A stretch of 64,000 nucleotides of DNA from Brevibacterium sp. CCUG 69071 (GCF_021023135.1 NZ_PGFV01000001.1:930001-994000); one strand, 5' to 3'; numbered from the stretch's first letter, positions 17,189 to 26,631 are shown. Numbers and translations: made by a program. Notes: generated by a model not told the origin, from the letters alone.

Positions 17189-19003
17189 ATGACCGATGTG
17201 TCCACGACCGACGAACCGACCACACCGAAATTCTCCGAGCTGAACCTGCACCCGCTCGTCCTCAAGGCCGTCGAGGCTCAGGGCTACGAGACCCCGACGC
17301 CGATCCAGGCGGCGACCATCCCGGCACTGACCGATGGCCGCGACGTCATCGGCCTGGCCCAGACCGGTACCGGCAAGACCGCAGCGTTCGCGCTGCCGGC
17401 CCTGTCCCACCTCGCCGAGGCGGGTCGTGCCAACGACGGCCCCTTCGCCCTCGTGCTCACCCCGACCCGTGAGCTCGCGATCCAGGTCGCCGAGGCGTTC
17501 ACCTCCTATGCGACGAACCTCGACGACTTCTCCGTCCTCCCCATCTACGGCGGACAGTCCTACGGCCCGCAGCTGGCCGGACTCAAGCGCGGAGCCCAGG
17601 TCGTCGTCGGTACCCCCGGTCGCGTCATCGACCACCTCAAGAAGGGCTCCCTCAAGCTCGGCAGCCTCCAGCACCTCATCCTCGATGAGGCCGACGAGAT
17701 GCTCAAGATGGGCTTCGCCGAGGACATCGAGGAGATCTTCAGCCAGTCCGGCGATTCGCGTCAGGTGGCGCTCTTCTCCGCGACCATGCCGACCTCGATC
17801 CACCGCCTGACCGGCAAGTACCTCAACAATCCCGAAGAGGTCCGCGTCGCATCGAAGTCGCAGACCGGCGCGAACATCCGCCAGCGCTACTTCATGGTCC
17901 AGCACTCCCACAAGCTCGACGCCCTGACCCGCATCCTCGAAGTCGAGGAGTACGAGGGCATCATCATGTTCGTGCGCACCAAGCAGGCGACCGAAGAGCT
18001 GGCGGAGAAGCTGCGTGCTCGCGGGTTCAAGGCCTCGGCGATCAACGGCGACATCCCCCAGCAGGCCCGTGAGCGCACGATCGACATGCTCCGCGAAGGC
18101 AAGATCGACATCCTCGTCGCCACCGATGTCGCCGCCCGCGGCCTCGACGTCGAGCGCATCTCACTGGTCGTCAACTACGACATTCCGCACGACACCGAGT
18201 CCTACGTCCACCGCATCGGCCGGACCGGCCGCGCCGGACGCTCGGGCGAGGCGATCCTCTTCGTCACCCCGCGCGAGCAGCGTCTGCTCGGCTCCATCGA
18301 GCGGGCGACGAAGCAGAAGGTCGAACCGCTGACCATGCCCAGCGTCGAACAGCTGACGAACACCCGTGTGGAGAAGTTCACCAAGCGCATCGACGATGTG
18401 CTCGCCACGACCGATCTGACCGAGCTCTCCGCGGTCATCGAAGGCTACGAGCTCTCCCGCGACGTTCCTGCAGCGACCGTCGCCGCGGCCCTGGCTTCGC
18501 TGGTCCTCGAGTCGAACTCCCTCAAGGCCGAACCGATGCCCGAGCCTGCTCGCGGCAAGCCGGTACGCGACCGCGACGGCGGACGTGATGGCGGCCGCAA
18601 GGAGCGCGGACCTCGTCAGCGCGATGAGAACATGACCACCTACCGTCTGGCCGTGGGACGCAATGAGCGCCTGCAGCCCGGCGCCGTCGTCGGTGCCATC
18701 GCGAACGAGGGTGGCATCACCTCGAAGCAGATCGGCCACATCGACATCCGGTCGAACCACACCCTGGTCGATCTGCCCAAGGACCTCGATCCCTCCGTGC
18801 TGCGCAAGCTCTCACACACCGAGATCCAGGGTCGGCCCATCGACATCCGTCCGGATTCGGGTCGTCCGGGACGCCCGTTCAAGAAGCGCAACTTCGACAA
18901 GCAGCCCGGTGATGACCGCAACTTCCGCGGCGATCGCCGAGGCGGCAAGAAGTTCGGTGGCGGCGGACGCGGCGGCAGCGACCGTCCCCGCGACCGCTAC
19001 TGA
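17189..19003 (+). CDS. DEAD-box ATP-dependent RNA helicase (DeaD/CsdA-like)
   Basis: A 604-residue cytoplasmic RNA helicase. The motifs are in order: Q motif TPTPIQAATIP, motif I AQTGTGKT, PTRELA, VVGTPGR, LDEADEML, SATMP, then the helicase C domain with ARGLDVERISLVVNYD and HRIGRTGRAGR. Residues about 475-555 form a DbpA-type RNA-binding domain (YRLAVGRNERLQPGAVVGAI). The tail is Arg/Gly-rich (FGGGGRGGSDRPRDRY). This order is that of DeaD/CsdA proteins acting in ribosome assembly, mRNA decay and cold adaptation. A strong terminator follows. Confidence 0.93.
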   Translation: MTDVSTTDEPTTPKFSELNLHPLVLKAVEAQGYETPTPIQAATIPALTDGRDVIGLAQTGTGKTAAFALPALSHLAEAGRANDGPFALVLTPTRELAIQVAEAFTSYATNLDDFSVLPIYGGQSYGPQLAGLKRGAQVVVGTPGRVIDHLKKGSLKLGSLQHLILDEADEMLKMGFAEDIEEIFSQSGDSRQVALFSATMPTSIHRLTGKYLNNPEEVRVASKSQTGANIRQRYFMVQHSHKLDALTRILEVEEYEGIIMFVRTKQATEELAEKLRARGFKASAINGDIPQQARERTIDMLREGKIDILVATDVAARGLDVERISLVVNYDIPHDTESYVHRIGRTGRAGRSGEAILFVTPREQRLLGSIERATKQKVEPLTMPSVEQLTNTRVEKFTKRIDDVLATTDLTELSAVIEGYELSRDVPAATVAAALASLVLESNSLKAEPMPEPARGKPVRDRDGGRDGGRKERGPRQRDENMTTYRLAVGRNERLQPGAVVGAIANEGGITSKQIGHIDIRSNHTLVDLPKDLDPSVLRKLSHTEIQGRPIDIRPDSGRPGRPFKKRNFDKQPGDDRNFRGDRRGGKKFGGGGRGGSDRPRDRY

Positions 19004-19091
19004 GTCCCACACAGGAAGCTCCTCGGGCCTGAACTTGAGCTCGGGTTCCGGTCTGAGGACCGCTCCCTGAGCTTTGGTTCCGGCACGAGAT

Positions 19092-19126
19092 CAACGGCCC
19101 CGCAGCATCGCGCTGCGGGGCCGTTG
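19092..19126 (+). terminator. Intrinsic terminator after the helicase
   Basis: Perfect 15-bp arms CAACGGCCCCGCAGC (19092-19106) and GCTGCGGGGCCGTTG (19112-19126) with a 5-nt loop, 88 bp after the helicase stop. Confidence 0.75.
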
Positions 19127-19147
19127 CTGTGCCAGGTTTCTTTCGGC

Positions 19148-19240
19148 ATGCCGGGGTTACCGTGTAGCCATGCCGGGGTTGCTGTCGCCGTGTGTTGGGG
19201 CCGTCGCCGTGTGTTGGGGCCGTCGCCGTGTATCGGGGTC
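19148..19240. repeat. Short tandem repeats between helicase and uppS
   Basis: Three 19-bp units beginning GTCGCCGTGT lie at 19184-19202, 19203-19221 and 19222-19240. The first two are identical and the third differs at four positions. Just before them, two imperfect units begin ATGCCGGGGTT (19148 and 19170). This is a small minisatellite-like array in the shared 3' region of convergent genes. Confidence 0.75.
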
Positions 19241-19266
19241 GTTGCCGTCGGCGGCGAGCCGACCGC

Positions 19267-20043
19267 TCAGGCGGTGGGGGTGTCCACGGCCCCGCCGAAG
19301 CGACGGTCGCGTCGGGCGTACTCCTCGATGGCCGCCCACAGGGTGCGGCGGTCGACATCGGGCCAGAGCACGTCCTGGAAGACCATCTCGGCATAGGCCG
19401 ACTGCCAGAGCAGGAAGTTCGAGGTCCGCTGCTCCCCCGATGACCGCAGGAACAGGTCGACGTCGGGGACTTCGGGTGCGTAGAGACGCGATCGCACGGT
19501 CTTCTCGCTCACCTTGCCGGGCTTGAGTTTCCCCGCAGCCACCTCGGCGGTGATCTCATTGATCGCGTCGATGATCTCGGACCGACCCCCGTAGTTGACG
19601 CAGAACTGGAGGACCAGGCCTGTGTTGTGCTTGGTCATCTCGGCGGCGGTCTCGAGTTCGGAGATGACCGACCGCCACAGCCTGCCGGGGCGTCCTGCCC
19701 ACACGATGCGGACTCCGAGTTCGTTGAGCTCATCGCGACGGCGCCGGATGACGTCGCGGTTGAACCCCATGAGGAAGCGCACCTCTTCGGGTGAGCGCTT
19801 CCAGTTCTCGGTGGAGAACGCATAGGCGGAGAGGTAGTCGACGCCGATCTCGATGGCGCCGTGGATGACATCGAGCAGTGAAGCTTCGCCGGCCTTGTGC
19901 CCCTCGGTGCGCGGCAGTCCCCGCTGATTCGCCCAGCGGCCGTTGCCGTCCATGACGATAGCCACATGATCGGGCACGAACTTCTTGTCGATGCGCGGTG
20001 CCCGGGCTCCGCTGGGGTGCGCCGGTGGTGCGGGGTAGCTCAT
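19267..20043 (-). CDS. uppS: Isoprenyl (undecaprenyl) diphosphate synthase
   Basis: Cis-prenyltransferase making the lipid carrier for cell-wall synthesis. 258 residues from the ATG at 20043, which overlaps the recO stop (ATGA) and has GGAGAGC just upstream. Signature motifs are [11 protein letters not shown] with the catalytic Asp, [29 protein letters not shown] and [26 protein letters not shown]. It is coupled to recO, a conserved actinobacterial pair. Confidence 0.96.
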   Translation of the reverse strand: MSYPAPPAHPSGARAPRIDKKFVPDHVAIVMDGNGRWANQRGLPRTEGHKAGEASLLDVIHGAIEIGVDYLSAYAFSTENWKRSPEEVRFLMGFNRDVIRRRRDELNELGVRIVWAGRPGRLWRSVISELETAAEMTKHNTGLVLQFCVNYGGRSEIIDAINEITAEVAAGKLKPGKVSEKTVRSRLYAPEVPDVDLFLRSSGEQRTSNFLLWQSAYAEMVFQDVLWPDVDRRTLWAAIEEYARRDRRFGGAVDTPTA

Positions 20044-20768
20044 GTGCTCTCCAGGACTCTCAACGATCGGATGTTGCGCTCGAGGTGCCACGACACCCAG
20101 TCGGAGACGAGCTTGGAGCCGTCCATCTGGTCGTGCAGGTCGGTGGCTTCCGCGCTCTCCCAGTCACCTGAGAGCAGAGCGGCCATGTGCTCGAGCGCAT
20201 CGGTGTCGGGCAGTGCCGCCCCCGAGGGACGGCAGTTCGTGCAGACGGCTCCGCCGAGGGATGCCGAGAAGGCGCGGTGCGGACCCGGCTGGCCGCACTG
20301 GGCGCAGTCGAGCAGGCTCGGCGCCCACCCGGCCACGGACATCGCCCGCAGCAGATACGCGTCGAGGGACAGCCTCGGCGGGTGTTCGCCTTTGCACAGG
20401 GAGCGGATCGCGGAGACGAGGAGGAGGAAATGGGTCCGGGTGTGGGTCTCGACTTCGGTGATGCCGGCGGCGGTCTCGGCCATCACCGAGGCGGCCGAGT
20501 AGGCATCGTAGTCGGCTCCGAGTCCGGCGGCGAAGGGTTCGACGAGTTCGACCTGGGTGACGATGTCGAGGCTGCGGCCGACGTGGCACTGCAGGTCGAC
20601 GAGCATGAAGGGTTCGAGGCGGGAGCCGAATCGTGACTTCGTGCGGCGGATTCCCTTCGCGACGGCGCGGATGAGACCGTGGCTGCGGGTGAGCACGGTG
20701 ACGATGCGGTCGGCCTCGCCGAGCTTGTGCCCCTGGAGCACGATGCCTTCATCACGGTAGTTGTGCAC
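20040..20768 (-). CDS. recO: DNA repair protein RecO
   Basis: RecF-pathway mediator that loads RecA onto single-stranded DNA. 242 residues from the GTG at 20768 ([23 protein letters not shown]), which matches the typical N-terminal OB-fold start. The upstream in-frame stretch to 20864 has no family similarity. The zinc-binding pairs CAQCGQPG and CTNCRPSG are at about 160 and 178. It is the first gene of the recO-uppS operon. Confidence 0.95.
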   Translation of the reverse strand: MHNYRDEGIVLQGHKLGEADRIVTVLTRSHGLIRAVAKGIRRTKSRFGSRLEPFMLVDLQCHVGRSLDIVTQVELVEPFAAGLGADYDAYSAASVMAETAAGITEVETHTRTHFLLLVSAIRSLCKGEHPPRLSLDAYLLRAMSVAGWAPSLLDCAQCGQPGPHRAFSASLGGAVCTNCRPSGAALPDTDALEHMAALLSGDWESAEATDLHDQMDGSKLVSDWVSWHLERNIRSLRVLEST

Positions 20769-20847
20769 CCGGCCATTATCGCAGAGTGCCGTGTGGATTC
20801 GGCGGTGCCGCACGCGCTCACCCGTGTGAGATTGCCCCACACACGAA

Positions 20848-20895
20848 CTGACCTCGCTGTGCACGCCCGGTTCCCGGGGCGCACAGCGAGGTCAG
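20848..20895 (-). terminator. Long hairpin between leuA and recO
   Basis: CTGACCTCGCTGTGC (20848-20862) pairs perfectly with GCACAGCGAGGTCAG (20881-20895), with additional CGCCCGG/CCCGGGGC pairing inside. It lies 63 bp after the leuA stop and probably terminates leuA. It is followed by short GCGAGCGACGTCAGC direct repeats up to 20950. Confidence 0.7.
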
Positions 20896-20958
20896 CGAAT
20901 GTCAGTCAGCGAGCGACGTCAGCGGACGAAGTCTGCGAGCGACGTCAGCAAAACGTGA

Positions 20959-22731
20959 TCAGCGGTCGCGGTCCCGGTCGCGATCCCGGGCGGCGCGGTT
21001 GACCGCGGAGATCACGGCCTTGAGCGAGGCCTTCGTGATGTTCGGGTGCAGGCCCGCTCCCCACACCACACGATCCTCGACGGCGAGTTCGACATAGGCC
21101 GCGGCCATCGTGTCGGCACCGGAGCCGATCGCGTGCTCGGTGTAGTCCTGGAGTCGGATGTCGACGTCGAAGTTCTCGACGAGGATCTTCACCAGCGCAT
21201 CGATCGGTCCCTTGCCGTGGCCTTCGTAGCTGCGCTCCTGACCGTCGACGATGAGATCGACCTCGACGCGTTCGGCCGAGCCGGAGTCATCGACCGTGCC
21301 CGAATCGGTGCGCAGGCCCACGATCTGGAACCGGCCCCAGGTGTTGTCCTCATCATCGCTGGGCAGGTACTCGTAGTTGAAGATCTTGCGGATCTCTTCG
21401 GCGTTGACCTCGCCACCGCCCTCGGTGTGCATCTGCACGGCGCGGGAGAATTCGACCTGCATCCGACGCGGCAGATCGAGACCGTACTCGCTCTTGAGCA
21501 GGTAGGTGACGCCGCCCTTGCCGGACTGGGAGTTCACACGGATGATCGCCTCGTAGGAGCGGCCCAGGTCCTTCGGGTCGACCGGCAGGTAGGGCATATC
21601 CCATTCCATCAGGTCAACGGGCGTGCCCTGGGCGTTCGCCTTCTTCTCCCGATCGGCGAAGGCCTTGTTGATCGCGTCCTGGTGCGAACCGGAGAACGAG
21701 GTGAAGACGAGGTCGCCGCCGTAGGGGTGGCGTTCGTGGACACCGATCTGGTTGCATTCGGTAACGGTGTGGATGACTTCGTCGATGTCGGAGAAGTCGA
21801 GTTCGGGGTCGACGCCCTGGGTGTAGAGGTTGAGTGCGACGGTGACCAGGTCGAGGTTGCCGGTGCGCTCACCGTTGCCGAACAGGCAGCCTTCGATGCG
21901 GTCGGCGCCGGCCATGATGCCCAGCTCCGCGGCGGCGACACCGGTGCCCCGGTCGTTGTGCGGGTGCAGGGACACGGCCACCTCGTCGCGGTAGGGCATG
22001 TTCCGGCAGAACCATTCGATCTGGTCAGCGTAGGTGTTCGGGGTGCCCCGCTCCACGGTGGCGGGCAGGTTGACCACGGTCTCGCGACCGGAGGCCGGCT
22101 GCCACATGTCGAGCACGGAGCCGACGATGTCGAGGGCGAACTCGGGTTCGGTGTCGACGAAGATCTCCGGTGAGTACTGGTAGCCGAAGTCGGCATCGCC
22201 GAGCAGCGACTCGGCATGCTTCATCACTGCCTGGGTGCCGCGGGTGGCGATCTCACGGGTCTGATCGAAGCCGTCGCCGTCGAAGCCGAAGACGACCTTG
22301 CGGAAGACCGGCGCGGTCGCGTTGTAGAGGTGCACGGTGGGCATCTTGGCCCCGACGAGGGATTCGACGGTGCGTTCGATGAGGTCCTCGCGGGCCTGGG
22401 TGAGCACCGAGATCCTGACATCGTCGGGGATCGCGTCCTGTTCGATGATCTCGCGGACGAAGTCGAAGTCGACCTGGCTGGCGGCGGGGAATCCGACCTC
22501 GATCTCCTTGAAGCCGAGCTTGACGAGGAGATCGAACATCTTGCGTTTGCGGTCCGGGGTCATCGGGTCGATGAGCGCCTGGTTGCCGTCGCGCAGATCC
22601 GTGCTCAGCCACCTGGGGGCCTTGCGGATGAGCTGATCGGGCCAGGTGCGGTCGCGCATATCGAGGGCGATGCGATCCTGGAAGGACTTGTACTTATCGA
22701 ACGGCATCGGGGACGGCTTCTGCAGTTTCAT
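20959..22731 (-). CDS. leuA: 2-isopropylmalate synthase
   Basis: First committed step of leucine synthesis, condensing acetyl-CoA with 2-oxoisovalerate. 590 residues, the long LeuA type of actinobacteria. The catalytic TIM barrel begins PRWLSTDLRDGNQALIDPM with the metal Asp and contains ISLHPHNDRG-type AVSLHPHNDRGTGVAAAE and GCLFGNGERTGN. The C-terminal regulatory domain (from about 440) should bind leucine. The end is an unusual RDRDRDR tail coded by repeated CGGTCG units. GAGGAA lies ahead of the ATG. Confidence 0.97.
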   Translation of the reverse strand: MKLQKPSPMPFDKYKSFQDRIALDMRDRTWPDQLIRKAPRWLSTDLRDGNQALIDPMTPDRKRKMFDLLVKLGFKEIEVGFPAASQVDFDFVREIIEQDAIPDDVRISVLTQAREDLIERTVESLVGAKMPTVHLYNATAPVFRKVVFGFDGDGFDQTREIATRGTQAVMKHAESLLGDADFGYQYSPEIFVDTEPEFALDIVGSVLDMWQPASGRETVVNLPATVERGTPNTYADQIEWFCRNMPYRDEVAVSLHPHNDRGTGVAAAELGIMAGADRIEGCLFGNGERTGNLDLVTVALNLYTQGVDPELDFSDIDEVIHTVTECNQIGVHERHPYGGDLVFTSFSGSHQDAINKAFADREKKANAQGTPVDLMEWDMPYLPVDPKDLGRSYEAIIRVNSQSGKGGVTYLLKSEYGLDLPRRMQVEFSRAVQMHTEGGGEVNAEEIRKIFNYEYLPSDDEDNTWGRFQIVGLRTDSGTVDDSGSAERVEVDLIVDGQERSYEGHGKGPIDALVKILVENFDVDIRLQDYTEHAIGSGADTMAAAYVELAVEDRVVWGAGLHPNITKASLKAVISAVNRAARDRDRDRDR

Positions 22732-22777
22732 TGTTCCTCAATCTCTATGTTCGTACGCTTTCACAGCATAGAAGACT

Positions 22778-22815
22778 CCGCGACGAGTGTGCTGTCCGAT
22801 CAGGACTCGTCGCGG
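22778..22815 (-). promoter_or_regulatory. Inverted repeat in the leuA leader
   Basis: Perfect 11-bp arms CCGCGACGAGT (22778-22788) and ACTCGTCGCGG (22805-22815) lie 47-84 bp upstream of leuA. It could be an attenuator-type hairpin or an operator. I did not find a leucine-rich leader peptide on the leuA strand. Confidence 0.4.
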
Positions 22816-22835
22816 CAAGGAAGGAGAAGCAACCT

Positions 22836-22898
22836 GTGAGCCACGTGTTCACCGTAGACCCGTTGGCGTCGCCTCTCGACCTTCTGTCCACATCCTAA
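22836..22898 (+). CDS. Possible 20-residue small ORF
   Basis: GTG at 22836 opens a 20-codon frame (VSHVFTVDPLASPLDLLSTS). AAGGAAGGAG lies 9 nt upstream, an unusually good ribosome site. No plus-strand gene follows closely, and the ORF is antisense to the region ahead of leuA. The peptide has five leucines but no known family. It may be fortuitous. Confidence 0.25.
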   Translation: MSHVFTVDPLASPLDLLSTS

Positions 22899-22979
22899 GA
22901 TCGCCGAGGCGGCCCGACCGTCCGGAGCGACCCCACAGTCAGGCCCGCGCCGAGGCGGTCCGCCCCGAGCTGCCGACGC

Positions 22980-24278
22980 TCAGTCGAGGAAGTCGACCGA
23001 GGCTCGGCGGACGGTGAATCCGATTCCGGAGTCATCGGATTTGCAGGTCATTCCCTCCTCGGTGGAGGTGCAGGTCATGCCCTGTGCGGTGATCGATTCG
23101 CCGTAGCCGAGGACTCGTGCGGGTCCGTTCGACGACGGTGCCTCGACGCAGGAGAAGCCGGCCCCTTCATTGTTCGCGACGACGATGGCGCCCCATTCGT
23201 CCAGCTGGCAGTCATCGGGCTTCTCCGGCGGGCTGTAGTCGTAGTCCTTGATTACGCAGCGCGCGCGTTCGGAGTCGATGGTGCAGGCGATGTTGCCCGA
23301 GGGCGATGCGAAGGTCTCCTCGGCCACGGGTGCCTCGGAGCTCTCGGTCGGATCGCTGCTCGGTTCGGAGCCGAGTCCGCCGCTGGGTTCCTGGCTCGGT
23401 GCGCTGCTGGTGGTCTCGTCATTTCCCTGGACCGAATCCCAGGCGATGTAGCCGACGATGCCCACGGCCAGAATCAAGGCGATGGCGGCGAGCACCCACA
23501 GCCAGGCGGGCACCTTCTTCGTCTCCGGTTCCCGTCGGTAAGGGCCACCCGGACCGCCGGGGCCACCGTGGCCGCCCGGCCCGTAGGGTCCTCCGGGTCC
23601 GCTTGGTCCGCCGGGGCCACCGGGTCCGACCGGCTGTCCGGGTCCGGCTCCCGCATAGGCGGCGGCAAATGTTCCACCGCCGGGATGTCCGCTGCCCGGG
23701 TAGGCTCCGGCAGGCGGGCCTCCGACCGAGGGCTGGCTGCCTCCGGGATGGGAATAGCTTCCCTGGCGGTCGGCAGCGCCGACCGACCCGTAGACCGGGG
23801 GTCCCGACTGCGGCCGGCCGGACTGCGGCCGCCCGGACTGGGGCTGCCCCGCATGCGCAGTGGAATCGTCCACGTGGCCGGGCGCACCGAAGTCGGATCC
23901 CCAGGGTGCTGGCTGCGGGTTCCACTGTTTGGGCGCCGAGGCGGACTCCGCCTCGGCGAGGTCTTCGGAACTGGCCTTGCGCGGCTTTCCGCCGGAGTCG
24001 ACCGGGCCCGCCTCCTCGGCGGCACCGTATCCGCCGGCGGCGGCGAGCTGCCGGAGTTCCTCGAGGCTGAGAACCTCGGTGGCTTCGGCTCCGTCGGAGG
24101 CGACCATCGATCGCAGTCGTTCCAGCTCCTCGGAGCTGAGTGCTTGGGTCGATCCATCCGCTGTCGCCGATTTGTCCTGGCCGATGAACAACTGCGTTGT
24201 GATCGAATCCGGAGACTCCTCGGCCGGTTTCCGACGCCCGGGGCGCGGAGGATGGTTCGGCACGGGTGGAATGCTCAT
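22980..24278 (-). CDS. Uncharacterised membrane protein with Pro/Gly-rich cytoplasmic region
   Basis: 432 residues with no family I can name. Residues 1-110 are acidic and charged. Residues 110-255 are Gln/Pro/Gly-rich with repeats QSGRP (three copies) and GPGGPGG. A single transmembrane segment follows (WLWVLAAIALILAVGIVGYI, about 262-281). After a Ser/Glu linker comes an extracytoplasmic domain of about 100 residues with six cysteines, starting ASPSGNIACTID. That opening is seen in small actinobacterial secreted domains and suggests disulfide bonding. There is no clear Shine-Dalgarno at the ATG. It is divergent from the L,D-transpeptidase gene, hinting at an envelope role. Confidence 0.75.
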   Translation of the reverse strand: MSIPPVPNHPPRPGRRKPAEESPDSITTQLFIGQDKSATADGSTQALSSEELERLRSMVASDGAEATEVLSLEELRQLAAAGGYGAAEEAGPVDSGGKPRKASSEDLAEAESASAPKQWNPQPAPWGSDFGAPGHVDDSTAHAGQPQSGRPQSGRPQSGPPVYGSVGAADRQGSYSHPGGSQPSVGGPPAGAYPGSGHPGGGTFAAAYAGAGPGQPVGPGGPGGPSGPGGPYGPGGHGGPGGPGGPYRREPETKKVPAWLWVLAAIALILAVGIVGYIAWDSVQGNDETTSSAPSQEPSGGLGSEPSSDPTESSEAPVAEETFASPSGNIACTIDSERARCVIKDYDYSPPEKPDDCQLDEWGAIVVANNEGAGFSCVEAPSSNGPARVLGYGESITAQGMTCTSTEEGMTCKSDDSGIGFTVRRASVDFLD

Positions 24279-24338
24279 GGGGTCATTTTCGCACAGTCAA
24301 TACCGTGAGGTTCTCAAGGTTCGTGAGATGATGGCCTC

Positions 24339-25190
24339 ATGCTCAGTGGAGGAACCAAGCGTGCGAGGAGCCTTGCTCTCGCCGTCCTCGCTCTTCCCCT
24401 CACTCTGACTCTGACCTCGTGCGCGACCAGCGCCGGAAGCTCCGATGAGGACTCCTCGGGACTCCACGCCACCTCGGTCGCCGGGCCGGCGCAGCAGTCG
24501 AGCTACGGTGATTTCGCTGCTCCCGCGCAGAGCGTTCCGGCCACGGGCAATGCTGAGAACGCCGAGGATGCCGGGAGTTCGGCATCCACCGGACCGGCCC
24601 ATTCGGTATCCGTTCCCGGGCTCGGCTCCGAATTCTCGGCGCAGATCCCGGAGGAGACGTCCCAGGTCATCGTCACCAGCTCCCCCGATGCGAAGTCGGA
24701 TTCCGGGACCCTGAGCTTCTACGAGTTCACCGACGAGAAGTGGAAGAAGCTCAAGACCTTCGATACCCACAACGGCAGCAACGGCTGGCTGGCCGATCGC
24801 CGCGAGGGCGACAAGACCACACCGATCGGTGTCTTCACCCTCAGCGATGCCGGCGGGTACAAGGCCGATCCGGGCACCAAGCTGCCGTACACGCAGGATG
24901 ACCGGCTGCCGTCCTCGGCGAATGTCGCCTATGGTGCCGATTACGAATCGGTCTTCGACTACATCATCGCCATCGACTACAACCGCGCGACCGGCAAGGC
25001 ACCGACCGATAAGACTCGGCCGATGGGCTGGGACAAAGGCGGCGGCATCTGGCTCCACCTCGACCACGACTCGGGCACCAACGGCTGCGTGACGCTCAAG
25101 GAGAAGGATCTCAAGTGGATCCTTGAGAACATCGATCCCGAGGCCCATCCGCGCATCGCCATGGGTCCCGAGGCCGAGCTGAAGAAGTAG
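24339..25190 (+). CDS. L,D-transpeptidase family lipoprotein
   Basis: 283 residues. A basic N-terminus and hydrophobic stretch end in the lipobox LTSC with C28, so the protein is probably membrane-anchored outside. The catalytic YkuD domain is in the second half, with GVFTLSDAGGY and the active-site segment SGTNGCVTL, where C250 is the likely nucleophile. The family forms 3-3 crosslinks or attaches proteins to peptidoglycan. The Ser/Ala-rich linker (30-110) spans the wall. The RibD-like gene follows 10 bp downstream. Confidence 0.85.
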   Translation: MLSGGTKRARSLALAVLALPLTLTLTSCATSAGSSDEDSSGLHATSVAGPAQQSSYGDFAAPAQSVPATGNAENAEDAGSSASTGPAHSVSVPGLGSEFSAQIPEETSQVIVTSSPDAKSDSGTLSFYEFTDEKWKKLKTFDTHNGSNGWLADRREGDKTTPIGVFTLSDAGGYKADPGTKLPYTQDDRLPSSANVAYGADYESVFDYIIAIDYNRATGKAPTDKTRPMGWDKGGGIWLHLDHDSGTNGCVTLKEKDLKWILENIDPEAHPRIAMGPEAELKK

Positions 25191-25200
25191 GTCCGGCCAA

Positions 25201-25803
25201 GTGCGTCCCCTCATCATCTCGCTCGTGCAGTCGATCAACGGCTCCTATGCGCAGGACGGATGGTCGACGGGGGTGTCCACGGATGCTGATTTCGCGTACT
25301 TCCGATCCCTGCGCCGAGGTGCGAGTGCGATCATCGTCGACCGTCGCACGGCGCTCAATCCGCAGCTGCCCGTCATCAATGCTCCCGGCAAGGCGCTCGA
25401 GCACACCCCGGTGCACGTGCTCACCGAATCCGATGCGACGTCGCTGCAGCGCGAGCTTACCGAGCTCGGGCTCGACTACCGTGTTCAGCATTTCACCCCC
25501 GCCACCGTCGCCGAGGTGCTCGCCGGGATCCCGACGGCTCCGTCCCCCGCATCACGGCAGGCGAATTCTGTGGGCAGTGGGACCGATGTCGATGAGGATG
25601 CACTGCTGTGCGAGTCGGGACCGAATCTCGCCTTCCGCCTCCTCGACGCCTACCCCGCCGCCGAGCTGCATCTGAGCCTCAGCCCCCGCTACATCCGGAG
25701 TTCCGGCAGCCACTTCTCTCGGCTCGAGACCGAGATCGACCTCCGCGTCATCGACGTGCGCACTATCGACGATCAGGTCTTCATCCGCTACGTGAAGGCC
25801 TGA
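25201..25803 (+). CDS. RibD C-terminal / dihydrofolate-reductase-like protein
   Basis: 200 residues from a GTG. LIISLVQSINGSYA at the N-terminus and the late LLCESGPNLAFRLLDAYPAAELHLSLSPRY match the RibD_C (DHFR-like) fold that binds NADPH, used in riboflavin synthesis and in many stand-alone reductases. It is shorter than full RibD and lacks the deaminase domain. No riboflavin gene is nearby, so the substrate is unknown. It is co-directional with the L,D-transpeptidase gene. Confidence 0.7.
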   Translation: MRPLIISLVQSINGSYAQDGWSTGVSTDADFAYFRSLRRGASAIIVDRRTALNPQLPVINAPGKALEHTPVHVLTESDATSLQRELTELGLDYRVQHFTPATVAEVLAGIPTAPSPASRQANSVGSGTDVDEDALLCESGPNLAFRLLDAYPAAELHLSLSPRYIRSSGSHFSRLETEIDLRVIDVRTIDDQVFIRYVKA

Positions 25804-25894
25804 GCGAGAGCTGACCCGGTCAGGGCGGCGTCGGTGAGGCCGCCGATCCGCTCAGGACGATCTCGGTGACACCGCCGAAACTCAGCGATGCCGC

Positions 25895-26554
25895 CTACTC
25901 GGGTGAGATCTCGGTGCTCAGCTCGGCGTCACCGGGGCTGCTGAAGATTCGGGCAGCGGCCGCGGCCACCTCGGTGATGCCGATCGTCTCGACTCCCCCG
26001 GACAGGTCGTTGCGGTCGTCGCCGTCGATGGGGGCCATGACCCGCAGTTCGCGGAAGTCGACGGTGTCCGTCTCCGCCTCGGCGACCCGCAGCAGCATGT
26101 TCTGGGCGGCCCCGAAGACGCTGATCGCCCCCGATCCGACGCAGGCCTCGACGCTGGCGACCCCGTTGAGAGCGAGGTGGACGATCTGTGCGCTGCCCGC
26201 CTCGGACAGCAGCTTCGACACCGCGCACGCGGCGAAGTGCCCACGCAGATAGGATCTGTAGTCCGAATCTAAGGACTCGATCCCCCGCTCGAGCATGGGC
26301 TCGTCGACGTACCAACCGCCGACCGCGGCGATCACCGCGTCGACGGCGGGACCGGACTGAGCCCGAACCGCCTCGGCGGCTCCTTCCGGATCGTCGACCC
26401 AATCAGGCAGGACGATCGGGTCAAAGGGCACCGCACCGTCCGCCTGCGAGCGCACGATGCCGCTGATGCGATGACCGCCGAACTGCTCGTCGCCGAGGTG
26501 CTTCGCCAATGCGCTGCCCACGTGCCCGGAAGCACCGAAGATGAGGATGTGCAT
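25895..26554 (-). CDS. NAD(P)-binding short-chain dehydrogenase-like protein
   Basis: 219 residues beginning MHILIFGASGHVGSALAKHL, a Rossmann dinucleotide-binding start of the GxxGxxG type. Further segments AVDAVIAAVGGWY and AQNMLLRVAEAETD fit atypical SDRs. The usual YxxxK catalytic pair is not obvious, so activity is uncertain. The start at 26554 is chosen because the fold begins there; another ATG lies at 26575. Confidence 0.7.
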   Translation of the reverse strand: MHILIFGASGHVGSALAKHLGDEQFGGHRISGIVRSQADGAVPFDPIVLPDWVDDPEGAAEAVRAQSGPAVDAVIAAVGGWYVDEPMLERGIESLDSDYRSYLRGHFAACAVSKLLSEAGSAQIVHLALNGVASVEACVGSGAISVFGAAQNMLLRVAEAETDTVDFRELRVMAPIDGDDRNDLSGGVETIGITEVAAAAARIFSSPGDAELSTEISPE

Positions 26555-26631
26555 GCTCCAGAGTCTAGGGCCCATGAGTCGATATGCCCCATGGGCCCCG
26601 TTCCCGGTTCCCGACTATGTCGCGAAGACGA

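Noticed and set aside
20896..20950. Repeated GCGAGCGACGTCAGC units near leuA as operators
   Set aside because: They lie downstream of leuA next to its terminator and appear to be simple repeat noise.
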